Positions 44,121 to 54,165 of a stretch of DNA of 56,683 bases are shown piece by piece. This stretch comes from Rhodopirellula sp. (GTDB lineage Bacteria > Planctomycetota > Planctomycetia > Pirellulales > Pirellulaceae). A program made the translations under genes and the position numbers. Below the pieces are notes generated by a model. That model was not told the origin of the DNA, did no database searches, and was given only the letters and a program-made list of their open reading frames with translations. How positions within the stretch are numbered: position 1 is the stretch's first letter; every line of letters starts with the position of its first letter. The stretch spans positions 1 to 56,683 of the forward strand of contig NZHC01000021.1 of assembly GCA_002689655.1 (NCBI GenBank). Reading direction: 5' to 3'.

Positions 44121-45539
44121 CTACTTGTTCTTCTTTTTTCGTCGGACGACACGCTTGGCTTTGGCAGGGAAGTAGGGGGAATCAGTTCGGGCCGAAGCCA
44201 GAAACGCCTCAATTTTCTGGACCGTAGCAGGATTACTTTGCGCAACGTTTTGCTTTTCACTCCGATCCTTTTTCAAATCATACAACTCCAGTGGCTCTTC
44301 TGTCCCGAATCGAATCGCTTTCCAGTCACCAAACCTGACAGCCTGCTGAAACGGCGAGTGTATTTCCCAGTAGTGCATCTGCCGGGGTCGTTGTGTCTTG
44401 CCCATCAAAGTTGGCACGACAGACATCCCATCAAGATGGGAGGGAATTTCAGCACCAGCCAAATCACAAAGCGTTGGGAAAACATCTCGCATATCCCAAA
44501 CGAAATCACTTTCCTTGCCCGCTGGAACATGCCCTGGCCACCTGACTCCCATGGCCGCACGAATGCCTCCCTCATAGAGCATTCGTTTTACTCCTCGCAA
44601 TCCGCCGGCGCTCCCAATTGCCTTGGCAAACAGCGGGTTGGGGCCATTATCAGATGTGTAGAAAACAATCGTTTCATCATCAATCCCCAACTCCTGCAAT
44701 AAATCCATCACTTTGCCAATGGTCTGGTCCGTTCGGGTTACCATCGCTGCATAGTGCTGCACTTGAGTGCCTCCTGGAATCCCTTCGTACATGGCAAAGG
44801 CAGGGTCATCAGTGGGGATGATATAAGCACCGTGTGGCGGAGTGACAGCAAGGTAAAGAAAGAAGGGTTCGTTCTGGTGCTCGCGTATCAACTGCAGAGC
44901 TTTTGCTTCTTGCTCATAGGGAATATAGGTCTCTTTTTTTCCACCTTTGTTTCCGAGTAGTGAAACCATCTTGCCACCATCCCAAATTTCATCGGGAAAG
45001 TGATCATGAGCATGCACCTGATCCAAATACCCGTACCAGTAATCAAACCCCTGTTTCTCTGGAACTCCCGTGGACCCGGGATTCCCAAGTCCCCACTTAC
45101 CAACACCTGCGGTGTAGTAACCTGCACTGTGCAGCGACTCAGCCACCGTGACGTCAGCGTCTTCCAGGAACACGAGCGGTCGCCCATTCCTGGCACTGAG
45201 TTCTTTCACCAATGCCTTTGCCGTGTTGTCTCGACGCCGACAATGCCCAGTGTGTAACCCAGTCATTAAGACGCATCGGGTTGGTGCGCAAACGGCAGAA
45301 CCCGAATAGTGATCTGTAAACTTCATTCCCTCGGAACAAATACGATCAAAAATGGGTGTTTTGACATGCGGCGAACCGAATGCGCTGAAATCACCGTAAC
45401 CAGCATCATCAAGCATCAGGTAAATGATATTGGGCTTTCGATCACTGGTCTCGGCACCACGCAAACTGGGCGTGAATACGACCCCCAACAAACCGACAGC
45501 AATCAAAACAAATGACTTCATCTTTACTCTTTCACTCAT
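44121..45539 (-). CDS. Secreted sulfatase (Cys-type)
   Basis: A 472-residue exported sulfatase. Signal at MKSFVLIAVGLLGVVFTPSL; metal ligands NIIYLMLDDAGYGDF; motif CAPTRCVLMTGLHTGH; GVGKWGLGNPGS; FYTSDNGPNPLFAKAIG. The C-terminus is Lys/Arg-rich (RVVRRKKKNK). ATG 45539 or ATG 45521 are both possible starts; the second would start right at the signal peptide. Confidence 0.95.
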   Translation of the reverse strand: MSERVKMKSFVLIAVGLLGVVFTPSLRGAETSDRKPNIIYLMLDDAGYGDFSAFGSPHVKTPIFDRICSEGMKFTDHYSGSAVCAPTRCVLMTGLHTGHCRRRDNTAKALVKELSARNGRPLVFLEDADVTVAESLHSAGYYTAGVGKWGLGNPGSTGVPEKQGFDYWYGYLDQVHAHDHFPDEIWDGGKMVSLLGNKGGKKETYIPYEQEAKALQLIREHQNEPFFLYLAVTPPHGAYIIPTDDPAFAMYEGIPGGTQVQHYAAMVTRTDQTIGKVMDLLQELGIDDETIVFYTSDNGPNPLFAKAIGSAGGLRGVKRMLYEGGIRAAMGVRWPGHVPAGKESDFVWDMRDVFPTLCDLAGAEIPSHLDGMSVVPTLMGKTQRPRQMHYWEIHSPFQQAVRFGDWKAIRFGTEEPLELYDLKKDRSEKQNVAQSNPATVQKIEAFLASARTDSPYFPAKAKRVVRRKKKNK

Positions 45540-45586
45540 AAACGCTGTTCCGACATAGGTAAGACAACAAGCACATCAAGAACGAA

Positions 45587-46063
45587 TCAGACATTGGGCG
45601 TTTCAGCAATCTTCACGTTATCGAGAACAATTGCGAGCCACTCTGACAATTGACTTTGAAAGTCCAAAAACTCGCCACCCGCCAGTCCCCAGTGGGTCTC
45701 TGGAGACTCAATTGCTATTTGAATCCGAGCCAATTCAGAGTCAAGATTCGCCATTATCTCGGTTTCAACATTGGTGAGAATGGCCTGCGGTGAAAAACGC
45801 ACTCTGTCGCTCGATTCCGACCTCATTAACTCACACAGTCTACCCTGAATTGCCGCATAACGCTTGCCATTAAAAAACACTCGCCGCAACTCCACTGAGC
45901 TATTGAATTGAAAAACAGGATCTGGGCCGACATAGACACTGACTTGCCCCTGTGATCGAAAACCGATCACCACGACAACGTCATCGATCACGCACTCCGC
46001 CCTCAGCAACATCTGCTTTCCGTCTCTCAGCAGATCTTCTCGATCCTGTTCCTGCTTCGCCAT
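45587..46063 (-). CDS. Hypothetical protein inside the sulfatase locus
   Basis: A 158-residue cytoplasmic-type protein (MAKQEQDREDLLRDGKQM). It has beta strands (DVVVVIGFRSQGQVSVYVG) and helices (VELRRVFFNGKRYAAIQGRL). I have the impression of a recurring planctomycete protein but know no function. It is the only non-exported product between sulfatase genes, and it differs in that it has no signal peptide. Confidence 0.7.
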   Translation of the reverse strand: MAKQEQDREDLLRDGKQMLLRAECVIDDVVVVIGFRSQGQVSVYVGPDPVFQFNSSVELRRVFFNGKRYAAIQGRLCELMRSESSDRVRFSPQAILTNVETEIMANLDSELARIQIAIESPETHWGLAGGEFLDFQSQLSEWLAIVLDNVKIAETPNV

Positions 46064-46163
46064 TTACCGTTTCACTCCAAACCAGCAGGGACTACAAACC
46101 CAAAACAGCCAGTACCACGACACCTCTGAAACAATTGCCCACGATCGACTCGCTGCTGGACGT

Positions 46164-47618
46164 TCACCGGCGTGCCCTGCCGCGAACTTTCCAAGTCGGG
46201 TGGGGAGCATGAGCTTCATTCATCATTCTGGCCGCAGCGTCCACAAGATCAGGATTTTGACTGGCTACATTTTCCGTCTCACCGACGTCATTCTTCAGGT
46301 CATACAGTTCAATTATTCCGCTAAACATGGGCTGGCGAATCGCCTTCCAATCACCAAACCGAACGGCTTGGCGACTGCCTTGCTCGTAGAACTCCCAGTA
46401 CAAATACTGATGTTTTTTCTGCTCCTGTGGCTCTCCCTTCAACGTGGGCACAAAACTGATGCTATCGATATTTTCTGGCAATGAGGCACCAGCTAATTCA
46501 GCAGCGGTTGCCATCCAATCTCCAAAATAGCCCACAAGTTCTGTCGTGGTTCCAGCCTTCACCGTCCCGGGCCACCACGCGATGGTCGGCACTCGTATCC
46601 CGCCTTCATAAAGCGCTCGCTTTGTACCTCGCAAGGGCCCCGATGGATTGAATCGGTTTAGCTGATGCCCGGCTTCGTTATGCGGACCGTTATCACTCGT
46701 AAATAACACGAGCGTATTTCCATCGATACCTGCGGTTTTCAAGTGATCAAGTATTCGGCCTACGTCACGATCCATTCGAGTGATCATCGCAGCCTGTCCC
46801 TTGTCAGGCTCTGGCCAATCCTTGGTCGCATAGATGCCATATTCGGGAACCTCTGCGCCATTTCCATTCATCCTGGTGCCTTCGTTATTTGCGTGAGGTA
46901 TGGTCAAAGGCAGATAGAGAAAAAAGGGGGCTTTCCGGTTCCCATCGATGAACTTGATAGCCTCAGTGACAAACAAATCATGCGAATAGTCGACACGTTT
47001 GGTTGCAGCACCACCACGAAACCCGCCGTAAGAGCCACCTGACTCTTCAACAACATTTGCCAGCGTTTTTTTGTCTGCGTTGTCCCAAACGAATTCGGGA
47101 TAATAGTTGTGGGCGTGAACTTGGTTCAGATAGCCAAAGAAGCGGTCGAATCCTTTTCGAAGCGGGAAGCCTGGCTGATGCACCTCACCGAGGCCCCACT
47201 TACCAATGAGACCATTGGTGTATCCCACCGTCTTCAAAACTTCTGCAATGGTCACATCCTGTACACGCAAAGACTGCTCAAGCATTGTGTCACTGTTTGC
47301 ATTACCTCGCACATGCGTGTGCCCCATGTGTTGCCCTGTTAACAGCACGCTGCGACTGGGAGCGCAGACGGTGTTGCCCGCATAAAACTGCGTGAACCTC
47401 ATTCCCTCGTTGGCCATCTGATCAAGACGCGGAGTTTCGATCACTTTTTGGCCAAAGCACCCCACATCGCCGTAGCCCAAGTCGTCAGCCATGATGAAAA
47501 TCATATTCGGCTGCGTCGCCAAACGCGTCTGTTCGATCACACCGGGCTGTTCATCAGCCCAGCACACGCCATAAGCGAGGGCGAGAAGAACGCCAAAAAC
47601 AGATGCGAAAACGTTCAT
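46164..47618 (-). CDS. Secreted sulfatase (Cys-type)
   Basis: A 484-residue exported sulfatase. Signal [18 protein letters not shown]; metal ligands [16 protein letters not shown]; motif [63 protein letters not shown] 47618 is preferred because GAGGG lies six bases upstream; the longer frame from 47708 overlaps the previous gene. Confidence 0.95.
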   Translation of the reverse strand: MNVFASVFGVLLALAYGVCWADEQPGVIEQTRLATQPNMIFIMADDLGYGDVGCFGQKVIETPRLDQMANEGMRFTQFYAGNTVCAPSRSVLLTGQHMGHTHVRGNANSDTMLEQSLRVQDVTIAEVLKTVGYTNGLIGKWGLGEVHQPGFPLRKGFDRFFGYLNQVHAHNYYPEFVWDNADKKTLANVVEESGGSYGGFRGGAATKRVDYSHDLFVTEAIKFIDGNRKAPFFLYLPLTIPHANNEGTRMNGNGAEVPEYGIYATKDWPEPDKGQAAMITRMDRDVGRILDHLKTAGIDGNTLVLFTSDNGPHNEAGHQLNRFNPSGPLRGTKRALYEGGIRVPTIAWWPGTVKAGTTTELVGYFGDWMATAAELAGASLPENIDSISFVPTLKGEPQEQKKHQYLYWEFYEQGSRQAVRFGDWKAIRQPMFSGIIELYDLKNDVGETENVASQNPDLVDAAARMMNEAHAPHPTWKVRGRARR

Positions 47619-47686
47619 CAAATTCCCTCGGGTTTGTACGTACATGCTTGCCTCATTCAGTTCATCTCTGGAGTGAAACAACGTGA

Positions 47687-49189
47687 TCAATTCTGCGGTT
47701 GATCCCACAAGCGATACGGATCATCCAGCCGGCGCTGCTCCGAGAGCAACAGAGCTTCCAATTCCTGCCGCTTTGCAGCATACCGAGGATCTTCAGCAAG
47801 ATTCAGTTGATTCCCCTTGGGTACGCTGTTCATCAAATGAGTCACAGTCGGTGCATGATGCTCCAACAGAAATTCGTATGGATTCTCACGCAAATTGAAC
47901 AATTGTGTTTCTTGGACAGTGCCATCCATCACATCATATTTAATCAACTTCCAATCACCTTTTTTGACACAACGCATGCCCGGCTTTGTGCCTCCGCAAT
48001 AAACACCGTACAGAACATCCCGAATCGTTTCGCTTTCACCCTCAAGCACAGACTGAAAGCTCTTCCCCTCATTCGTAACCGGCGGCTGAACATCGGCCAG
48101 ATCACAAAGCGTACTCAAAACATCCAGCAAATAAACATTGCCTTCGGCGCGACTGCCCGACTCAATCCCCGGACCTTTGACGATGAGGGGCACACGCCAG
48201 GTATGCTGATAAAGATTCTGCTTGCCCTGCAAACCATGTCGTCCAATCGCCATACCGTGATCAGCAGTGTAGATCACGTAAGTATTTTCCAACTCACCCA
48301 GCGACTCCAACCGACTCAGAACTCGGCCAATTTGCCGATCTATATTTTCATCACATGCAAATTCCCGCCCCAATTCATTCCGAATAGTCCGAGGATCGCG
48401 CCGCTCCCAAACCCCACTCACACTGACCTCATCACGCAGTTTGGGATGTCCATGATGAAAAGGATGTGCAGGCAAATAGTTCACGGGCAAGGTTGGCTGC
48501 CTTGAATTACCACGTGGTAACGATCCTCGATCGCTATGATTCACTGCCCCATACTTTGCCAACAAGTCCTCTGTTCCATCACGCGTATCATGGGGATGAG
48601 AAAAACCAAGATAAATGAGAAAGGGAGCATCACTCTTGCGTCCATTCAGATAATCCAGAACCTGATCAGCGTGCCACGCACTCCCAGTCTCCTTGGTGCC
48701 ACCTCGTTTGGTTGCAGTGCGACTGACCGTAAATTTTTCATTCGCTGCGGCGTAGCTGTTGCCATTTTTACAAGTCCGCATCGTGTCATAACCCGCACGA
48801 TTAAAAACGGCGGCCATTGTGTTGTTGGCAAGATCTGATGGCGCTAAGGATTGGCTGCTATCCGCCTCCTGTTTCCTGGACCCGCGCCGCGGCAAATGCC
48901 AAACAGTGCGGCCCGACATGATCATGTGCCGCGAAGGAGTACAAACTGCGCCAGCCCAAGAACCCATATGATACGCCCCATCGAAAACCATGCCTTCGGA
49001 AGCAATTCTATCAATCACTGGCGAGTCAAGACTTGAGCGAGGGTTGTAGACTTTCAAATCAAAAGGAGATTGATCATCAACGAGTACAAACAAGAAATTG
49101 GGACGTTTTGTTTCTTTCCCAGAACAAACCACCACCCAAACGAAGCATGACACGATTGCAAGCAGACGACGATCACCCATGAACATCAA
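47687..49189 (-). CDS. Secreted sulfatase, iduronate-2-sulfatase-like
   Basis: A 500-residue exported sulfatase with a signal peptide ([16 protein letters not shown]). Metal ligands [15 protein letters not shown]; motif [43 protein letters not shown]. The DDQSPFDL form and HGMAIGRHG loop resemble the iduronate-2-sulfatase branch; this is by eye only. Start may be ATG 49189 or 49180. Confidence 0.94.
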   Translation of the reverse strand: MMFMGDRRLLAIVSCFVWVVVCSGKETKRPNFLFVLVDDQSPFDLKVYNPRSSLDSPVIDRIASEGMVFDGAYHMGSWAGAVCTPSRHMIMSGRTVWHLPRRGSRKQEADSSQSLAPSDLANNTMAAVFNRAGYDTMRTCKNGNSYAAANEKFTVSRTATKRGGTKETGSAWHADQVLDYLNGRKSDAPFLIYLGFSHPHDTRDGTEDLLAKYGAVNHSDRGSLPRGNSRQPTLPVNYLPAHPFHHGHPKLRDEVSVSGVWERRDPRTIRNELGREFACDENIDRQIGRVLSRLESLGELENTYVIYTADHGMAIGRHGLQGKQNLYQHTWRVPLIVKGPGIESGSRAEGNVYLLDVLSTLCDLADVQPPVTNEGKSFQSVLEGESETIRDVLYGVYCGGTKPGMRCVKKGDWKLIKYDVMDGTVQETQLFNLRENPYEFLLEHHAPTVTHLMNSVPKGNQLNLAEDPRYAAKRQELEALLLSEQRRLDDPYRLWDQPQN

Positions 49190-49226
49190 TATTTTCCGGG
49201 GGTAGGCAGGAACAAGAAAGTATTAG

Positions 49227-49250
49227 AAACAAGGAAACAAGGAAACAAGG
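49227..49250. repeat. 8-bp tandem repeat aaacaagg, three copies
   Basis: Three perfect 8-bp units upstream of a sulfatase start (49227, 49235, 49243). Too short to interpret. Confidence 0.9.
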
Positions 49251-49385
49251 AGATGACCAACGGCGATGCCAAGCCACCCCATACCAGCATACTCGAATGA
49301 ACCCGAGTCCAATTTTTGCTCACTACAAATAAGACACGATCCAATGCACGCACCCGAGCGTTCTTACCACTCCACTTGGCGCATT

Positions 49386-52085
49386 TCAAGGCAGTGGATT
49401 TTCGAACCAGACAATATTCTGGCTTGAGTGCCCCGCAATCAACAAGTCAAGATCGTAGTCCCCGTCCATGTCGACGGCGCGTATGTCGTATGCTCCCTGA
49501 TTACTGCCGACTTCACGCCGAACAAAGCTACCGCTGCCATCATTGGCATACCAGACGGTTTCCCCATCAGGTTCTTTTCCACAAGTCGCAATATCAAGAT
49601 CTCCGTCTTGATCAAGATCAACTGTCACCAAACAGTGTGGCCCGACAATCTCCGGATCAATTTCGACCATGGTGAAATCAGGCCCACGAAACCAAAGCAC
49701 GCCCCGACCGTGGCCTCTCGTGGCAACAAAGTCCATCCTTCCATCACGATTGACATCGCATGGATGAATATTTGTTGCACCGGGCTGGTGCGTTGCAAGC
49801 AGATGTTTTTTCCATGGCTCGGCCTGATCAGGCAATTGTTCCCACCATGCGAACCATTCCCCACCATCAAACCCCGGCCCACCCTTGGCTCCACAACAGA
49901 TATCAGGCAGACCGTCACCATTCACGTCGGCAATCCCAGTGTAGTGGTTTCCGCCAGGTGCATCACGATCGGCAAAAACATGACGTTTCCATGGCTCTGA
50001 AGCTTTGGGGTTGTCTGGAACCTCGAGCCAAGTCAAAGAATTGGGAATGGTGGTGTGAGCAGGCCCACGTCCCGAGTTTGCAATCAAGTCGAGGCGTCCG
50101 TCCTGATTTACGTCTCCTGTGATCAAACAGTGAGTTCCGAGGATTTCATCATCGATCGTGCGATACTTCCATGCTTGTCCTGAAAATGGATCATCAGGAC
50201 ACTCAAGCCAGAACACAGTGTTGCTCGAACCACAAAAATCCAAATCGCCGTCGCCGTCAACATCAAGCAGGCAACTATGAATGCAATCAGCTCGCGGCTT
50301 ATTGCGAGAATTATCTCGACGAAAGGCATGCAGTTGATAGGGATCCCAACTTGGCCCTCGATGCAAGACAACCTTGCCATCATAGGACGACAGCACATCG
50401 ACATGCCCATCATCATCAAAGTCCGCTGACACCGCGGAATTGACGGCTCCCGTGGCTCGCGTGATCACATGCTTACGCCATGGCTCAGCTTTACTCGAAA
50501 GCGGCTCAAACGCTGGCTGATCTGCAACAGCTGGCAAGTCATCAACAAATCCGGCGTCTGTCCTTCGCAGCTCTTCTACAGCTTCTTGCCGCATTTGCCG
50601 CAACCTCTGCTGATGCTTGGATTCAGCCGCAAGATTGATCAACTCTGCAGGGTCGCGAGAGATGTCGTACAGTTCTTCTGTCTCGCCCGAGACTAGCGTA
50701 CGAACGTACTTGTAATTACCGCGAGCCAACATCACGTACCACGGAATGCCGGGCCCATGATACAACGCTGAATCGTCTTTTCCGGGAATCGTGTTGGTTG
50801 CAGAACCGTACAACTTGGCCGTGTGTACCAGCATGGCAGGATGTGACCACTTGCTCTTTGCACCCTTCAACAGGGGGCTCAAGTCACGCCCGTGCATTTT
50901 CCACGGAAGCTTGATTCCAGCTTGAGAAAAAAAGGTAGGCGGCAAATCAACGCCACTGACCGGTGCGTCGACAACCACGCCACGAGCTTCACTTGATGAA
51001 GCAGCCCCGACAGGGCGAATGATCAGTGGTGCTGCAACAGCCGCATCATGAGGGGCAACCTTACTTTTCATTCCATGCTGCCCCCAAGCAAATCCCTGAT
51101 CAGAAGTGAAAACGACGAGGGTATTTTCAAGCTGACCTGTTTCACGCAACGCCTTCATCAATCGCCCTACATTTTCATCAATGGCCAAGACACCTTGATG
51201 GTACTGCCGGATCCAGTCTGAAAGCGGACGCCCTGGCCGATCTTTCATACCCACGGGGCTTGCGTCACGAACCTTTCGCTCAACAGGTCCCCCACTCTTA
51301 CCAGGCTCCCAGAACTCCATCTTTTGAACATACGCCGGCTTACCAGGACGGGGCGGATAGACGTCCGACGGAACCGGCACATCAATTCCTGCGTAATCCT
51401 GCTGATGGCGTTCAGCCGGTGTGAATGGGCCGTGCACCGCACCGTAACATAACCATAAATACCATGGTTTCTCTTCGCCACGCGATTCACCCTCAATGAA
51501 ATCGATAGCCCAGTCAGTGTAGTTATCCGTCGTGTAACCTTCGACCATCACCGGTTCACCACCATCGGTCGAGATCAGCTGGTTGTCATAATAGTTGGGT
51601 GCATTGTCTGGATGACGCGGTCGATTCCAGACCTTTTGATGGTCCCAGTCTCGTCCGAACCCAGCATCGACGCCGGTATGCCACTTGCCGATGTGCGCGG
51701 TTGAGTAACCACTCTGCCTGAGAGCGGACGGCCAGAAACGACACTGAGCTGGATCATAAGCACTCCCTGGGTAGGCACCCTCCATCCGCATCGACTCGAT
51801 TCCATGCTGATGATGCCCCGTCAACAAAGTGGCTCGTGATGGCATGCACCATGCCCCAATATAGGCACGTCGAAAGCGAACCCCTTCACGGGCCAACTGG
51901 TCGATATTCGGAGTCTGCACCCAGTCAAATGCTTCGTCGTAACAACTGACTGTGCGATGTGACTGATCGTCAGTATAGATGAACAGAATATTTGGCTGCT
52001 TGGCAGCCGCATGGTCGCAACGGGCAAACTGCCCACTCAGCAGTGCTGCTACCAACAGAAGAAATGGAAATCTTCGTGAAATGGA
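49386..52085 (-). CDS. Secreted sulfatase fused to an FG-GAP/VCBS propeller
   Basis: About 899 residues. Signal SRRFPFLLLVAALLSGQFA; sulfatase domain to about residue 500 with NILFIYTDDQSHRTVSC, motif CMPSRATLLTGHH, and FTSDQGFAWGQHGMKSK. A second half (about 540-899) has at least seven DxDxDGxxD-type repeats: DFDDDGHVDVL, DVDGDGDLDFC, DVNQDGRLDLI, DVNGDGLPDIC, DVNRDGRMDFV, DLDQDGDLDIA, DMDGDYDLDLL. This is a calcium-binding beta propeller, likely a substrate- or surface-binding module. ATG 52085, 52088 and 52091 are alternative starts. Confidence 0.95.
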   Translation of the reverse strand, partial: SISRRFPFLLLVAALLSGQFARCDHAAAKQPNILFIYTDDQSHRTVSCYDEAFDWVQTPNIDQLAREGVRFRRAYIGAWCMPSRATLLTGHHQHGIESMRMEGAYPGSAYDPAQCRFWPSALRQSGYSTAHIGKWHTGVDAGFGRDWDHQKVWNRPRHPDNAPNYYDNQLISTDGGEPVMVEGYTTDNYTDWAIDFIEGESRGEEKPWYLWLCYGAVHGPFTPAERHQQDYAGIDVPVPSDVYPPRPGKPAYVQKMEFWEPGKSGGPVERKVRDASPVGMKDRPGRPLSDWIRQYHQGVLAIDENVGRLMKALRETGQLENTLVVFTSDQGFAWGQHGMKSKVAPHDAAVAAPLIIRPVGAASSSEARGVVVDAPVSGVDLPPTFFSQAGIKLPWKMHGRDLSPLLKGAKSKWSHPAMLVHTAKLYGSATNTIPGKDDSALYHGPGIPWYVMLARGNYKYVRTLVSGETEELYDISRDPAELINLAAESKHQQRLRQMRQEAVEELRRTDAGFVDDLPAVADQPAFEPLSSKAEPWRKHVITRATGAVNSAVSADFDDDGHVDVLSSYDGKVVLHRGPSWDPYQLHAFRRDNSRNKPRADCIHSCLLDVDGDGDLDFCGSSNTVFWLECPDDPFSGQAWKYRTIDDEILGTHCLITGDVNQDGRLDLIANSGRGPAHTTIPNSLTWLEVPDNPKASEPWKRHVFADRDAPGGNHYTGIADVNGDGLPDICCGAKGGPGFDGGEWFAWWEQLPDQAEPWKKHLLATHQPGATNIHPCDVNRDGRMDFVATRGHGRGVLWFRGPDFTMVEIDPEIVGPHCLVTVDLDQDGDLDIATCGKEPDGETVWYANDGSGSFVRREVGSNQGAYDIRAVDMDGDYDLDLLIAGHSSQNIVWFENPLP

Positions 52086-52091
52086 CATCAA

Positions 52092-52897
52092 AGAACCGCG
52101 CGGTCAATCGGAGGAGTCTTACAGAACAAACAGAGCTTGAGGATAACACGTTGCCGAACATGAGTCCCACTCTTATGCAGCCCCGCAACCATCCATTCCC
52201 CTCGTCCCACGGCATGGATTGAGCCGCGAACCGGGGGGCAGAGCTGGTTTCAGCCTGAGACGTGCCCCCAAGGTGGCTTGCAATTTTATTGGACAGACAC
52301 AACTCGATGCTGATCTTACCGGCAGACAAGAGAAGAGCTCCTGGCACTCATCCAACTGTCGTGGATGTCCTGTTCAGCCAAGAATCTGTTCGATATCTGA
52401 ACCGTCACTGGCAATACTGAAAACTGACATTGGGCCGGGATTTTAAGCACTGGGAACCGAACCCTACCCGGCAAACGGATGTAATCTCAGCGAAGAGGCG
52501 GTTGCCCTTCTCCTGCAACACAAAAAAATAGAGAATAATGTTGCCGGCAGAATCGTGGCGTCAGCCACGCCGGTTCAGAAAAACGATTCCCACAGAAGAC
52601 CGAGCAGTTCGAATCAACCGGACTGCTAGACTCCTCTGACCGAATCAGGTGACACCTACTCGAGGGCACCTTTTAAATTCAGGGTAAGTCTTGAGCTGGG
52701 AGCCGATGAGAACTGGTGCCAAAAACGCCCAACCTTGTTGCAGGAGCAGGACCAACAGAACGCGTACTCGCTTAGGCTAGTGCTGAAGCCAACTTGTTCA
52801 CGTCCGAACATTCTGAAAGACTTTTTACTTCCACAGCCTCGCCTGCAATTCCCTCAATAGTAAATTCAATCCCCTAAGATCCCGGAGCCCTCCGCTT
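52092..52897. other. Long intergenic stretch with a small hairpin
   Basis: About 800 bases without a supported gene. A stem CGTGGC-GTCA-GCCACG at 52554-52569 is the only evident structure. The left part should contain the promoter of the sulfatase-propeller gene. Confidence 0.4.
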
Positions 52898-53554
52898 ATG
52901 CTATCGTCCAACTTCCATCGCAAAGAAGTCAACGTAAAAGCCAATTTTCGCATTTTCGCCGCGGCGATCTGCGTGACTGCAGTCATGTCCCACCTGACAT
53001 GCCGGCCCTTGGCAGCTCAGGCCACCGCTGAAAACAAATCGCCCGAAGTGGAACTCGACACTTCAGCCGGAAAGATCGTCATTGCACTTGATGCAGAGAA
53101 AGCCCCTAAGACGGTTGCGAACTTTCTCAGTTACGTCAAAAGCGGACACTACAACGGCACGATCTTTCACCGCGTCATCCCGGACTTCATGATTCAGGGA
53201 GGTGGACTCGACGCAGAAATGAAGGAGAAGAAGACAAAACCACCAATCATCAACGAAGGTGGAAATGGCCTGAAGAACGTGAAATACAGCATCGCAATGG
53301 CCCGCACAAACGATCCCAATAGCGCCACCAGTCAATTTTTCATCAACACGAAAGACAATGGATTCCTCAACCGAAGCGGCAGAAACGCCGGCTATGCTGT
53401 CTTCGGACGTGTTGTCAAAGGCCTCGGAGTCGTAGACGCAGTATCAAAGGTGAAGACCACCACCAAGGAGAGCGGAGATCGCCCCGGGCTACCCATGCAA
53501 GATGTGCCTGTCTCGGCAGTCACGATTAAGTCTGCCAAGGTCATCGAGAAGTAA
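52898..53554 (+). CDS. Exported cyclophilin-type peptidyl-prolyl isomerase
   Basis: A 218-residue PPIase with an N-terminal export segment (FRIFAAAICVTAVMSHLTC). The catalytic region is FHRVIPDFMIQGGG (Arg and Phe of the active site), then TSQFFINTKDN and the GYAVFGRVVKG strand. It folds Pro-containing proteins, probably in the periplasm. ATG 52898 is used. Confidence 0.93.
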   Translation: MLSSNFHRKEVNVKANFRIFAAAICVTAVMSHLTCRPLAAQATAENKSPEVELDTSAGKIVIALDAEKAPKTVANFLSYVKSGHYNGTIFHRVIPDFMIQGGGLDAEMKEKKTKPPIINEGGNGLKNVKYSIAMARTNDPNSATSQFFINTKDNGFLNRSGRNAGYAVFGRVVKGLGVVDAVSKVKTTTKESGDRPGLPMQDVPVSAVTIKSAKVIEK

Positions 53555-53974
53555 CATGGCTAAGCGTTAGAGTTGATCAAATGGACAGTGATCGATCGCA
53601 ATATGGCAATCGCGCACCCTCCTGCAGAGGGGGTGTGTGCCATTTTCTGTTCTAGACGGATTTTTGCCCCCAACGCGGCATGGAACTGGTCACACGCCTT
53701 TTTCGTGTTCAAATTGTTCTTTTGGTCGCCCGATAACGATTTTTTTTCGGAAGATTGCACCAAATCGCCCATCTCTGGTAACAGCCTCTTGACGATATTT
53801 AGCAATTTAGCGTATTTTTTCGGGCGGTTTCGCAATTTTGGCACGGTGGTTGAAGGGCGTACAGGAAAGACTCAAGTTCCTGAGGCAGCTCAAAGGCTGC
53901 TTTGGTCAGGAATCAGCGAGGAAAGTCCCGTTCAAACGTGTGAATCGATCGGTTCACGTGTCACCAGAACAAAG
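53555..53974. other. Intergenic stretch before tRNA-Thr
   Basis: No supported gene in 420 bases. A hairpin GTGAATC-GATC-GGTTCAC lies at about 53940-53957 ahead of the tRNA. A GAGGAAAGTCC sequence near 53918 echoes an RNase P RNA signature but lacks the rest of that molecule. Confidence 0.4.
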
Positions 53975-54048
53975 GCCAGCGTAGCTTCAATTGGCAGAGC
54001 ATCGCATTCGTAATGCGGAGGTTGTGGGTTCAAATCCCACCGCTGGCT
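53975..54048 (+). tRNA. tRNA-Thr (anticodon CGT)
   Basis: The acceptor stem is GCCAGCG with CGCTGGC; discriminator T; D arm GCTTCAATTGGCAGAGC; anticodon loop TTCGTAA giving CGT; T arm GTGGG-TTCAAAT-CCCAC. The CCA is not encoded. Confidence 0.95.
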
Positions 54049-54165
54049 CTTTTCGTGCTTGGTATTCTGACAGAGAATTAATCAATCTTTGCGAATGTCG
54101 TTTGAAGTCGCAGCGATTCAATCCCACAAACGCTTGATAGCCCCTTGGGCAGGAGACTCGTCTCT

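Noticed and set aside
52554-52569. Hairpin CGTGGC-GTCA-GCCACG as a terminator
   Set aside because: No T run follows on either strand, so it is noted only as a stem.
53910-53930. GAGGAAAGTCC resembling the RNase P RNA conserved region
   Set aside because: The rest of the RNase P core (ACAGAAA region, P4 partner, pseudoknot arms) is not found nearby, so a chance match is more likely.
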